From Gastrolobium villosum (lineage: Eukaryota; Streptophyta; Magnoliopsida; Fabales; Fabaceae): a stretch of 64,000 bases of DNA. Below, one piece after another: positions 39,001 through 51,702 of this stretch (positions are counted from its first letter, which is position 1; every line of letters begins with the position of its first letter). The stretch is from the NCBI GenBank assembly GCA_032173675.1, contig JAVKPL010014531.1, positions 18,501 through 82,500 on the forward strand, in the 5' to 3' direction. Below the pieces are notes generated by a model, which ran no database searches, was not told the origin of the DNA, and saw nothing but the letters and a program-made list of their open reading frames with translations. The position numbers and the translations under genes were made by a program.

Positions 39001-42000
39001 TGGCCTTATTGGAGTTTATAGTAAGTGAGAATATTTTACAAAAGTACTCACCGATACCCATAATTAGGCTTCCTTTCATCACGCTTGGGATTCAAAATGA
39101 AAATATTATACGCATTTTCAAGTTGAAGGTATTCAATCAGGCTAGCCAAGAGACCATCTATCATGTCCACATCTACTTGCCAACGATTGCCATCATTAGC
39201 CCTGCAAGGAAGAATGTGGAAGAATAAAAGAAAGCAAGAAATGCAAAAGACAAAACAAAAGAAGCCACACTATGCTTCCTAAACAAATCTTAGAACAAGA
39301 AATTAGGAAGTGGGAGAAACAGAACACAAAAGTGTATTTTTCTCTTATTATATCAAGCTCTACACTGTTACATTTATACAAGAGAGTATTTAATACTATA
39401 GCAACTAATTTGCCAACTAATAACCAATAGAGTTCATGCTACCTAGGAGAAGAGAAAATAATAAATACTAAAACACCTTGATACAGAGGAGAGAGGAAAA
39501 CTAAATACAAATCATTTTAGCTTCCTAGAGAAGTGCATAACACAATAGAAAAGCAGCACACAGTTAGCAAGCATATCTGAAGATCACATTAAATTAATTT
39601 TGACTCTAAATGGAGCTGAGTCTCAACACTGCCCCTCAAGTTGGGTTGTATATGTTTATCAAGCCCAGCTTGCTACTTAGCTCCTCAAACTTGACTCTTG
39701 GCAGCATTTGGTTAGGCGAACAGCCACTTGAGAATGGGAGGACACATAATGTAAGGAAATGAGAGAGAGAGAGAGCCATAGATCTAACACTGTATATTCA
39801 TTACTAACTTTACTATTACAAGAGAGAGCTGTATTTATAGTATCTAAAAGATAACTAACTGATTTTCTAGATCTGAACAGAAAGGTAATGAGGACTAATC
39901 TAATACAAACAGCAGTACCATTTCTAAAATACATCAACATTTTAGAAGCTACTAGAAGCTAAAGAGCTTATATCTCTAATACCCTCCCGCAAGCTCAAGG
40001 AGGCTTGGATGTAACAAGAGAACCATCCAAGACTTTGAGCTTGGTACGTAACTCAGCAAATCGGACAGAGTTGAGAGGCTTAGTTAACGTGTCTGCTATC
40101 TGATCAATGCTGGGAACATGAGTAACCAGAAGCTCCCTTTTTAAGACTCGTTCACGAACAAAGAAAATATCAAGCTCCATGTGTTTGGTCCTAGCATGAA
40201 GAACTGGGTTGCGAGTAAGAGCAACCGTACTTTGATTGTCACATAAGACTTGAGGAATAGAGAATGAAACATGAAGCTCTCCAAGTAAAGACTGAATTCA
40301 TAAGAGTTCAGCACAAGTAATAGCCAGGCTACGATATTCAGCCTCGGTGCTAGAACGAGCAACCAATGTTTGTTTCTTGGACCGCCAAGAAATAAGATTG
40401 GGACCAAGAAATATAGCTGCCCCAGATGTGGACCTCCTGTCATCGGGATCCGAGGCCCAATCTGCATCACAAAATGCAGTAAGGGACAAAGGAGCAGCGG
40501 AACAAGTACTCTACAGCTGTAACCCAAAGGATGAAGTGCCTTTCAAATAACGCAGTATACATTTGACAGCAGCCCAATGATCATCCAATGGTTGTGCCAT
40601 AAATTGGCATACTTTATTTACTGCATAGCTTATATCTGGTCGAGTAATAGTGGCATACTGAAGGGCACCCACAATGGATCTGTAGTGATGAGGATCTGAA
40701 TAGTAGTGAGACCCTAGGCGAGATAACTTGCAGCTACTACTCATCGGAGAAGAAATGCCTTTAACCTCATGCATAGAGGCTCTAGCAAGCAGATTCTTTA
40801 TATATTTGGACTGAGACAGCATGAGCATATTGTTAGAGTACCTCTTCACCTCGACACCAAGAAAGTGATTTAAGGAACCCAAATCCTTCAAAGCAAATTG
40901 CAAATGAAGCTGAGAGACCAGATGTGCAATGAAGTCAGAATCAGTACCAGTGATGATAATATCATCAACATAGACAATTATATAAATGCATCTGGAGGAA
41001 GTATGATGAATAAACAAAGAAGGATCACAATTACTAGTCTTGAATCCGAGAGAGAAGAGAATATTTCAATTTATCAAACCATGCACGTGGAGCTTGTTTC
41101 AACCCATAAAGAGCTTTGTTGAGCTTGCACACAAGCTGCTTATTGGGAGTCTCAAAACCCGGTGGTTGGATCATATACACCTCTTCATCAAGGTCATCAT
41201 TGAGAAAGGCATTGTTAATGTCCAATTGCCTAAGACACCAGCCATGAGTAAGTGCCAAGGTAAGTATGATTCTGACTGTAATGGGGCGAACAACAGGGCT
41301 GAAAGTCTCATTGTAATCAAACCCAGGCCTTTGATGCAAACCCTTTGCTACCAACCTTGCCTTATATTTGTTGATTGAACCATCAGGATTCTCCTTGAGT
41401 TTAAACACCCATTTACAGCCAATTGCAGATCTGTTAGGAGGAAGAGTAACCAGAGTCCAAGTGTTGTTAGCTAATATAGCAGTATATTCAACCTTTATAG
41501 CCTCAAACCAAGGTGGACTAGATAAAGCTTGCTTGACAGAAGTTGGTTCAACTTGAGTGAGAACAGCTTGAGCTCTTGCTAAAGTTTTTGACCGTGTTTG
41601 GACAGAATTGACAGGAAAATTAAAATCAAGGGCACGTGAAGGTAAAAAGTCAGAGATAGAAGACTCATGAGAAGAAGATGATGGTGAGTTAGAAAGTGCA
41701 TCCAAAGATGAGGGTGAGTGGGAGTCTCGATCTGGAACAAAATATGGATCACTAGGAGTGGATATTGGTTGTGAAGCAGATGTAGAGGATCCGTTAGTGC
41801 TGTGTGGAGAGGTTGCTAGCTGATCGGGAATGTTATTTGATGCAGAAGGTGACTGGTCTGATGTACTCTGTGCATTAATTAATGCAGAATGAGAGGGAGA
41901 TATGTCCTGAACAAAGAGAGGAACAGAATAGGAAGGTGCAGTCACTGGAGTATGAGAAGTAGAGGACCAGGATGTTGTATAGGGAAAAAGATATTCATTG

Positions 42001-45000
42001 AAAAGTACATCTTTGGAAACAAAGGTTCTACCACTCTTATTTTGGCAAATGTATCCTTTATGGGTTGATGAATATCCAAGGAAGACACACTCCTGGGATC
42101 TGTATTCAAGCTTATGGTTGTTATAGGGTCTCAAAAAAGGAAAACAAGAATAACCAAATATCTTAAGAAACTTGTAATCTGGATCAGTTTAATAAAGTTT
42201 TGTGTGAGGAACTGCAAAGTCCAAAGAGGTAGTGGGCAAATGATTGATAAGATAGACTGCTGAAACAAAGGCATAGCCCCAAAACTTCATCGGAAGAGAT
42301 GCAAGAGCAAGAAGAGTTAAACCAGTCTCTACAATGTATCTATGTTTCCTTTCAACTACACCGTTTTGATGATATGTATGAGGGCAAGTGACTCTATGTA
42401 GGATAGCATGTGACTGCAGAAATTGAGTGAATGATCGAAACCTCCCCACCCCAATCTGTTTGGATGGCTTTTATTGACATTTGAAACTAATTACTGACCA
42501 TAGAATGGAACTGTTTGAATATGCTAATAGCCTCGGATTTTTGTTTGAGAAGATATATCCAAGTAAATTTTGTATTAGCATCCACAAATGAAATGTAATA
42601 TGAATTACCAAGAGTGGATTTTATAGGTGCAGGACCCCAAAGATCACTCTAAATCAGTTCAAATGGTGTATTATAAACAGATTTGGAAGCATAAGAGTGA
42701 AGTCTATGTGCTTTCCCATGACAGCAAGCAGAACAGAAATCCAGCTCATTTTATTATTAAAAGAAATCTTACACGAATTGAAAACATTCTTTAAAGCTTC
42801 ATGATGTGGATGTCCTAATCGACAGTGCCACAAAGAGTAGGAACTAGTAGGAATTACATTGGAATCAGTATATCTGTTTGGTTGAGAACTATTACAACTT
42901 GCATAGATTTTGAGACTGGTGGAAGACATAGACTTGGAAATCTGTATAGACCATCTTTGTTAACTGTTCCTTCTAGGAGAATATTATGGGAGTCCTGTGA
43001 TTTAACAAGACACTTAGAAGAATGAAACTCAAAGTACACATTATTGTCTTTTGCAAATTGACTTACACTCAATAGATTTTTCACTATAGAAGGAACAAGC
43101 AAAAGATTTTTAAGTTTCAATTTTGTTTGATAATCAACAGGAGAGAGAAATTTAGTTGAACCAATAGCAAGTATAGGCAAACCTTGTCCGTTACCAATGA
43201 TTACTTGATCAGTGCCAGATAGTTGCTGAATCTGAAGCAAATTAGATGGATCAGAGGTGACATGATGGCTAGCTCCAGAGTCTGGAAACCACTCAATGGT
43301 TGGCACTGATGTTGGTTGAGGTAACAGACCTTGTTGCGAAGGCTGAGTGGCCATCATCACACGAGGCTGAGCAGAATATGTCACTTGTGAAGGTTGATTT
43401 TGTTTGCTGACGAACATATTGATATGGTTTGTGCTGTGGAGAGGCAAAGTACTGCATTCCCTGTGTACCTAGAGGAAGAATGATTGGTACAAAATTTTCA
43501 TGAAATCTATACCAGCAAGAACGTACATCGTGACCAAACTTGTAGCATAACTGACAATGGACATTAAATCGAGGTCCACGGCCTCTTCCTCTATTATTTC
43601 GTCCTCCAGGTTTACCTTTTCCTCTGTTTTCAGCATTAAAAGGAGCAGAACCATGGAATTCCTGCAACTGGTTCATGCTCTGTTTCTGATTCAGCAAAAC
43701 AGAGGCAAACAGAGTATACATCTCTGCGTTGTTTTGTGTAACAGCTACATTCACTGAAGCTGGATCACTTAACAACGATTCGTTTTGTTTCATCAGAAGT
43801 TGTTCAAACGCCATCAGCTCAATTGCTATATCATCAACTCTACTCTTTTTCACGCGTATGAACACTAAGAACAACGGAGTTGTAGTCCGAAGGCAAACCT
43901 TCAAGTATATAGTCAATTTGATCTTCAACAGATACTGGATTCTTGATAGCTTTCAAGGAATTACAAAGTGTTTTGATTCTGGATAGGTATTCTGAAATCG
44001 TCTTCGCACCTTTCTTCATCGAACGAAGTTCAGATCTGAGATTTCTTGCCTTGGATTTCATCATACCGTGAAACAACTCGTGAATCTTGTCCCAGGCTTC
44101 ATAGGAATGCTTAACTCCAAGGATTTCATTGACTATAGGTTCAGAAAGCGTTGAGAGGATCCAGGTCAGTAGCATCTGATCCTGTGTGAGCAACGTTACA
44201 TACTCTGGATTCATCGTCTCGCTGTCACGATCGTCTTCAGTGAGAAACTTCAATGGAATTTTCGAATTTACAAGAAATCGATGAAGCTGATGTGTTGCTA
44301 TAATTGGCTCAACAATCTGAGTCCAAAACAGAAAGTTATTCTCCGTCAATTTCACGGAGATCTGATAGTTGAACAGATTTAGAGTCTTCTCCATCGAAGA
44401 ATTACGATTCACACCGTGATTTGAGTTTGAATTGTTACTGTTGTTGTTTTCTTCAGTGGATGACGTTGCGGAAGACATGAGTGATGGAAGGAATGGATCA
44501 GGCCCTCAGAATGAGAGCTCTGATACCATATCAGAGGTTGAGAGACGAAGAGAGAGAGAGAAAGAGAAAGAGAGAGAGCCATAGATCTAACACTGTATAT
44601 TCATTACTAACTTTACTATTACAAGAGAGAGCTGTATTTATAGTATCTAAAAGATAACTAACTGATTTTCTAGATCTGAGCATAAAGGTAATGAGGACTA
44701 ATCTAATACAAACAGCAGTACCATTTCTAAAATACATCAACATTTTAGAAGCTACTAGAAGCTAAAGAGCTTATATCTCTAATAGAATTTTTAAATTTTA
44801 TCAATGATCTGCAGTTCTGCACCTGGATTGCTTCCATGATCTGTGCCTGATTTGTTTTCATAATTATTTTGATGTGCAATTTCACTAAGAAAGTATGCTT
44901 TGGATATATTGAAATGGGCATGACAAATTACAATCCTATTGACACTCAAATGGATTTAAATATTAAACTATTAGTATTAACCGATAAGGGCAACCTTATT

Positions 45001-48000
45001 CAAATCTCGGAAGATATAGCAGGCTAGTTTGAAATTGACTGCCTTATGCTATCTAGACCAACCAGGAAACAGCCTCTTTGCAATTATGCAAGGGTAAAGC
45101 TGCATACAAGGATTTCCTTCACCCCACACTCGCTAGTCGGGTTTAACGGGGTGTGATTTTTATATAATTTTTTTATGCTATCTAGACCAAACATTTCCTT
45201 CACACTTAGTGTGGTGAGCCAATTCATGCAATCTACATATGTTGATCATTGAAAGGAAAAGGCACGAATCTACCGATAAATTAAAAATGTTTTGGGTCAG
45301 GGATTTCTTTATGAAGATTAGGGTATTGCTCAAGTTGCAGGGTACTCTGATTCTAATTGGGATGATTAGCCCATTGATTGATGATCTACTTCTGGATATT
45401 TTATCTTGATAAAACCTTATATCTTGGAAAAATTCCAAAAAAATGTAGTTGCCTAATGCATTGTTGAAGCAAAGTATAGGGCTACAACAACTGCCACTTG
45501 TGAACTTATATAGGTGAAATAATTACCTAATGAGAAGTTTGAAAATATTGATATATGAAACTATACAGTGATAACCAAGTAGCATTACATATTGCCTCTA
45601 ACCCGGTCTTCCATAAGAGGACCAAGCATATAGAAATTAATTGTCACTTTATCAGGCAGAACGCTGTCTCTGGAAATCAGAGTTGAATTTATTGATTCTA
45701 GTGATCAACTTGTTCATTTCCTCAAATTCACTAAGGGTACCTAAAAAATACACATCTATAACAAGCTTTGAGCATATGATTTGTATGCTCTAACTTAGGG
45801 GAATGTTGGAAGGAATCTCTAGTTTAGGAAAATATTTCCAATATCTCCGATTTTGGGATTGTTTATACTTAAATAAGTAAGATTTGATTTGTATTATTTT
45901 ATGGTTTCTTTATTTTACTAATATTAGAGAATGTAAAACCATGCATAGATAGAAGGTTTTGTTGAGGATTTCCATTCACAAATTCCTCTTGTAGAAGTTC
46001 TAATAATCTAAGTAAATAAAAAATTAAATACTTTACCCGCTATGAATCGGGTCATCCTTGCGACCAAAGACATTTATTGCATGCTCAAATATGGAGGTAA
46101 CCTTCTCTCCCATCTCAATAGCATGTACAGAAAAGCTGCATCAAGAAGTACACCATCGTAGCAAGAAACAATAATACAAATTTTCTTACTGAAAGGAGAT
46201 TTAAAGAATAAACGAGGAAATTTTTTATGACAGATCTACTTTGAAGATTCCACAATTTATACCTTCAACCAAGATGGCCCAAAGAAAAAGACAGAAAAAT
46301 GTCATTTTACAGTGTTTTTCTTATGGGTTTACATAATTTTCTGAATTCAGTTTGTTTTGGTTGATTCAGAAGATTTTCTTGCCCTCCTTCCATTTACTTC
46401 TCTTTATTCTCCTAATTTATTCTTTAGTTAAATAAATAAAAGATAAACTGCCAAATGAATTGAAAGACAAAAGCACAATCAAATCAATAATCGAACCGGT
46501 AAGATGAGAATTTTAATTTTAAACTGATGTATTGGAGCCAGGAGACAAAAATTGAAGCTAGTTGAAGACCCTATCACTTCTCATCTGAGAAAGAAGCTAG
46601 CACATGCTATGGGTTTTCAAAATTCGGTCTAGCCATTTTTTCTTTTTCATCCCTTCATTTGGATCAAAGGTTTTATGATGAAAATCTCCAAATCTCATGC
46701 CAAATCAATATGTGATTTTCCACACACTTCTTCATATGACAAAAAGCCCTATTTCATTGAATCTTTAAAGTGATAAACACCTCAGAAATGTAGAAATCAC
46801 ATTCATCAGAAAACAAAAATGATGCCAAGCACTAGTTTTTACATGAAAAACCAGATTAAAAGAAATAAAAGTGTTACTTGTAATTTATGTGACTGACAAC
46901 AGGAAGGTGGTGCCACCGCATTTTATCTCTGCTAGTTTTGTAAAATGCAGTTAGAACATCTTCATGTCGAATCCGTGTATGTTCAAAGATATGATCAATT
47001 TTTGTAAACCAACGCTCAATTTCTTCCGGAAGAAGTTTGAATTCTGTGGGACATAAAAAGCACTACAGAATCCACAATAGCAAATAAAATGGAATAAGCA
47101 AAGAAAAGATGAGTTAGTCTCCCAACTATGTACCTTGGTTGCCCTTCCCTTCAAATCCTATAAATATAAAATTCATAGGAACTGGAAGGTGGATGGAATC
47201 GATTTCCTGAAGCTTTAGATAGTTTGCAATATTACCTGAATAAAATAAAAATTAAAAAATAACTAACGTGCTCAATATTGACAGTTTAAAAATAAACTGC
47301 AGAAGCTTTAGCCAATCCACGCCCTAAAGTGCTGGGCATTATTAAAATTAGGGAAAACTTCAAAAAAAAACCCTAAAAGTTTCTTCAGAATCAGTTACCC
47401 CCTCCCCAAAAATTTTAATCATTTACCCCCCTGTTTAAAGATTTTTTATCATTTACCCCCCTAACTTAATTTTTCATCCAAAAATATAATTAACATTGTT
47501 AATTTTTTTATAAAATATCAAAACTACCCTTTAATTGAAGAGATGAGTACAAACTAATGCTAGAACATCTCCATCCAGCCATGATTATGATATCTGCACA
47601 AACAACTCCAGGACACAGTTTTTCTAACACATCCTTAAGTTTATCAACAACTTCATATGATCTAAGCGAATTTATATTTGAGAGTGTCATATTCTCACCG
47701 AGCATAGTTGGTGTGTTATCAAGTAACATTGAAGTATCACACCCCTTCACAAATTAAATAGGTAATTCAGAAAATAAAAAATAAAAAAAATAAAATAAAA
47801 ATCTCAGTTGGGTACGTTGACGAAGCAATCATGGAATTGAAAGCGCAAAACAGAGGCGACGCTTCTTGGTTCCCTTGCGAGAGCTTTCTTCATGACATCT
47901 CCAACTATGAGTTCAGCTTGTGGACATGTATTTAACTATTCAAGTAAGACTGTAAATAAATCCACACAAACCAACACATGACCATGATGATGTCTCTTGT

Positions 48001-49488
48001 TTGTGATCATGCATACATAACCTCAGTGGCATCCATGGATCTCCGACCTGGGTTTTACATAAAGGGTAGTTTTGGTATTTTATAAAAAAATTAACAATGT
48101 TAACTGTAATTTTGGATGGAAAATCAAGTTAGGGGGGTAAATGATAAAAAAACTTTAAGTAGGGGGTAAATGATTAAAAATTTTGGGGAGGGGGGTAACT
48201 GATTCTGAAGAAATTTCTAGGGGGGTTTTTGAAGTTTTCCCTTAAAATTATTGTCATGCAGCAAAATATCTACGTATGTATTTGGCAATTGAGGGAAAAA
48301 AACACCAATTTTGTGAGATTGGGCAGCAGGGTTCATATGTGGAATTTGTACAGAAATAGGAAGTGGAAGTGAAAGGAACGTTGTCATTCCACCAAAAACG
48401 GGAAAGATCTGAATAGGGGAAGCAAGATTCATTGAAAAGCACATATGAGGGGATGATGTGTACATCAGAAGAGAGACACTTATAGCCTTTGGGAGAAGAC
48501 GAGTACCCCAAAAAAAACTCATTCTTGAGTTCTATAGGCTAGTTTGATTTGTGCATGTAGGGTCCTATGAAAGGGTGTTGTTACCCAATCAAACAAGGGA
48601 ACAAAAACAGAACACCACTTTATATTAATAAAGCAATATTACTGGAAATCATATCCATACATGTTATATTGTCTCATTAAAAAAAACAGAACAAATACAT
48701 CGATGATTCTGAAATCACAATACTGCACTATTGACGTCTAATGGACTGTTGTCTACCTGTCTTCTGTAAAATACCCATCTTTTGGAAATTGTCCCCAAAA
48801 CCCAACTGAGCACCACGCCCAACAGCCTCCACTCCCCTTACTTAGAATATTTTCTCCACGCCCATCATTAGCTCCTAACTACCTTATATTGCCTCTTCAT
48901 TTGTGGGACGTCTTCCCATGCTTTCCCCCACTACCCCTTCTCTGTTCATAGCACGCCACGTGGCTTCTATAATGTTGGAGAATAATATAAATCATTAAAA
49001 AGGACCTCACCCAACACCTTAAGGTTTTGGATTGAAAAGATTCTTTACACGGTATTAGAGCCTTCGATATAAAGGCCTAATCCATAGTTAGCCAATCCAT
49101 GTCTTCCGCATCAGATTCAAACGCATCAGACTCGCCTCTGTCAATTCGAGAATCTTCGCAAACAAATTGAAACTCAGCAATGGAGAATCGCGCAACAGAA
49201 AACAGAGCTCCACAATTGTTCAATCAGCAAATAGCAGTGAAGTTAACAGAGGACAATTACTTGTACCGGAACCCTATGAAGCACCGAAACGATACGTGAC
49301 ACGACACGACACTCCGACACGTCAATCCTAAAAAAATATGGATTGACACGTTCGGACACGTTTTAATTTTAAATAATATTTTTAATTTATATAGCGTATA
49401 TTTCATTTAATATTCAATAATTTAACAAAAAAATGAAACCATTAACACGTTATAAAGGTGTAAGCTTTAATGAAAAAACAAGAATTGG

Positions 49489-49523
<35 letters not shown>

Positions 49524-51667
49524 TCAAATGAGATTAAAGAGAGAGATCAGAGAGAAGGAGACATAGCAAGAGCATAACAAGAATGACAACGATGGTATTG
49601 AGATGATCTCTTATCTACTTAAGGGGGAAAAATGCAAAAATAAATAAATTGATATAATCAGGTGGAAGCTTTATTAATATATTTTAATTTTTTAAAAAAA
49701 TAATTTTTTAAAAAATAATATTTTTACGAAAATGCCATTTGACCATGTCGGAGCGTGTCGGACACAGTCAAATTCGCGTGTCGAATGGTCAACATGTCGG
49801 GAGTGTTAACCGCGTGTCGGACACGACACTCCCTGTTTTTTGGAGTGTCCGTGCTTCCTTGCTGGAACCAAATCGTAGATCCTATTATAACTTCGAATCA
49901 GATGCACCGTTTCCTGGTGAATCCGGATATACCACTTCAGTTTCAGTCAGAGGAAGATCGAAGCAATGGAGTTCAAAATCCTGCATATGTCGAATGGATA
50001 ACGCAAGATTCCATGCTTCTCTCATGGCTTCCCTCAACCATTTCAGAATCAGTGGTGAATGAGATTCTAGGAGTGAAGTATTCACATGAAGCTTGGGATA
50101 AAATACACAAGTTATTTCAAGGAATGATGAAACCAAAGGCAAGATTGTTGACATCTGAGTTAGACTCCATCAAAAAGGGATCGAAGACAGTGAAGGAGTA
50201 TCTCTCTCGTATCAAAGGTATCTGTCATTCCTTGAAGGCTATAGGAAGTCCAGTGAGTAATGAAGAGCGTACTGATATTATTCTTGGAGGATTACCAATA
50301 GAATATATTGCGTTTGTCACAACTGTTCATGGACATGAGAATGCATATTCTATTGAAGATCTGAGTATTCAATTGATGACACATGAACAAATGTCGGTGA
50401 AGCAATCAGAAGCTATGATCTCTGAATCCGCGATTGTTGATTTGACTCAACATGCATCAGATTCTGGAAAACAAAGTATCATCAACAACAGTGGAAACAG
50501 TAACATTGTTTGCCCCTGTTTTACGTGATTAGGAATAGAGCACTGGTTATGATAATTCCAGTCGTTCATTTCCCTCAAATAGAGGAAGAGGACGCTATGG
50601 AGGACGTAATAACAGAGGAAAAGGACGTGGAGGAAGACTAAATGTTTATTGTCATCTCTGCTGCAAGTTTGGACATGATGTTCAAACTTGTTGGCATAAA
50701 TATGATGAGAATTTTGTTCCAACTCTTCCTCCCCCTAATAATGCTTCTAATCCACAATTTTTCCCTCGGTTCTTTCCTTAAGTTCAGCAACATGCAATGC
50801 CTCAACAGAATCATTCTTTTCAGTATGTTTGTCCTGCAAATGCTCCGTCCATACAAGCTACACCACAAGCTTTGGTCGCTACACAACCTGGAATTCTACC
50901 AACACCTACTTATGCTTTAGAGTGGTATCTAGACTCTGGTGCAACATATCATGTCACCTCCAATCAACTAAATTTGATTCAAAGTCAACAACTGAGTGGT
51001 GCAGATCAGATATTGATTGGAAATGGCCAAGGTTTGACAATCACAGCCATTGGCTCATCAAATTTCAATGCACCTTTTGATTCTGACACACAATTACACC
51101 TCAAAAATCCCCTTCTTGTTCCGTCAATTATGAAAAACCTTGTGAATGTTAGTCAATTTGCAAAAGACAATGCTGTATACTTTGAGTTTCATCGTATTGT
51201 TTGTCTTGTCAAATCGCAGAGGTCACACAAAGTTTTAATTGAAGGTACTCTTGACTCCAGTTGTCTTTATAAATTTGATGGAATTAATCCATAGTAATTA
51301 ATAGTGGCGCTATTGCGTCTCAAGCCGCGCTGGATGCGGGTTATGGTGGCCCACCACAAGAACAGACTCCTCGCCGCGCCAGAAAGGAATTACGGCCATT
51401 GCGTCCTCTTTTGCAGTCAAATCGGGGAAATTTTGAGGACAAATAGCTAGATGTTGGTTTTTAGTTATTTTATTTAACCCAAACCCACTCTTTCCTGTCG
51501 CATGAAGTTGCCCCTATCCACTCTATCTCTGCGCGCAAAGCTGCACCATAGTTTTGTGTTGTCTCTTGCTCTCTGCTTTGACTTCCTCTCTCTATCATGT
51601 GCTCTCTTGCTCTTTGCTATGGTTTCCTCTCTATTTTTCTGGCTTGTTTTGTTATTTCCTCTCTCTT

Positions 51668-51702
<35 letters not shown>

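Larger units (their letters stand above)
39735..44784 (-). mobile_element. Near-complete Ty1/copia element, intron 6
   Basis: 5' LTR 44531-44784 and 3' LTR about 39735-39981 differ at only about 2 of 205 comparable bases; a GA-rich tract at one edge differs more. Primer site TGGTATCAGAGC at 44517-44528; polypurine tract CTTGCGGGAGGGT at about 39982-39994. All domains are present in copia order: gag, protease, integrase, RT, RNase H. A few frameshifts break the polyprotein. Confidence 0.88.
47351..48241. mobile_element. Pack-MULE carrying peroxidase exons, intron 3
   Basis: 891 bp with long terminal inverted repeats 47351-47532 and 48061-48241 (about 180 bp, ends GGGAAAACTTC). Exact 9-bp target duplication TTAAAATTA at 47342-47350 and 48242-48250, the Mutator hallmark. 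The interior holds two exons of a class III peroxidase and the intron between them, on the minus strand. No transposase. Confidence 0.92.
48973..51295 (+). mobile_element. Copia 5' part headed by a TRIM LTR, intron 3
   Basis: 48973-49049 is a 77-bp type A TRIM LTR (TGTTGGAGAATAATAT to TTCTTTACA). It is followed at once by CGGTATTAGAGCC (primer site) and a copia leader (GAGCCTTCGAT...AAGGCC) like those at 44.5 and 57.0 kb, then copia gag and protease. There is no TRIM internal segment and no 5-bp duplication around the LTR. Everything after protease is missing. A MITE interrupts gag. Confidence 0.75.

Noticed and set aside
47533..47940. A functional peroxidase gene
   Set aside because: Only two exons within Mutator inverted repeats, lacking the proximal His region, signal peptide and later exons.
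49755..49865. Possible N-terminus of a 257-residue protein
   Set aside because: This start lies in the inserted MITE; the true gag start is at about 49099.
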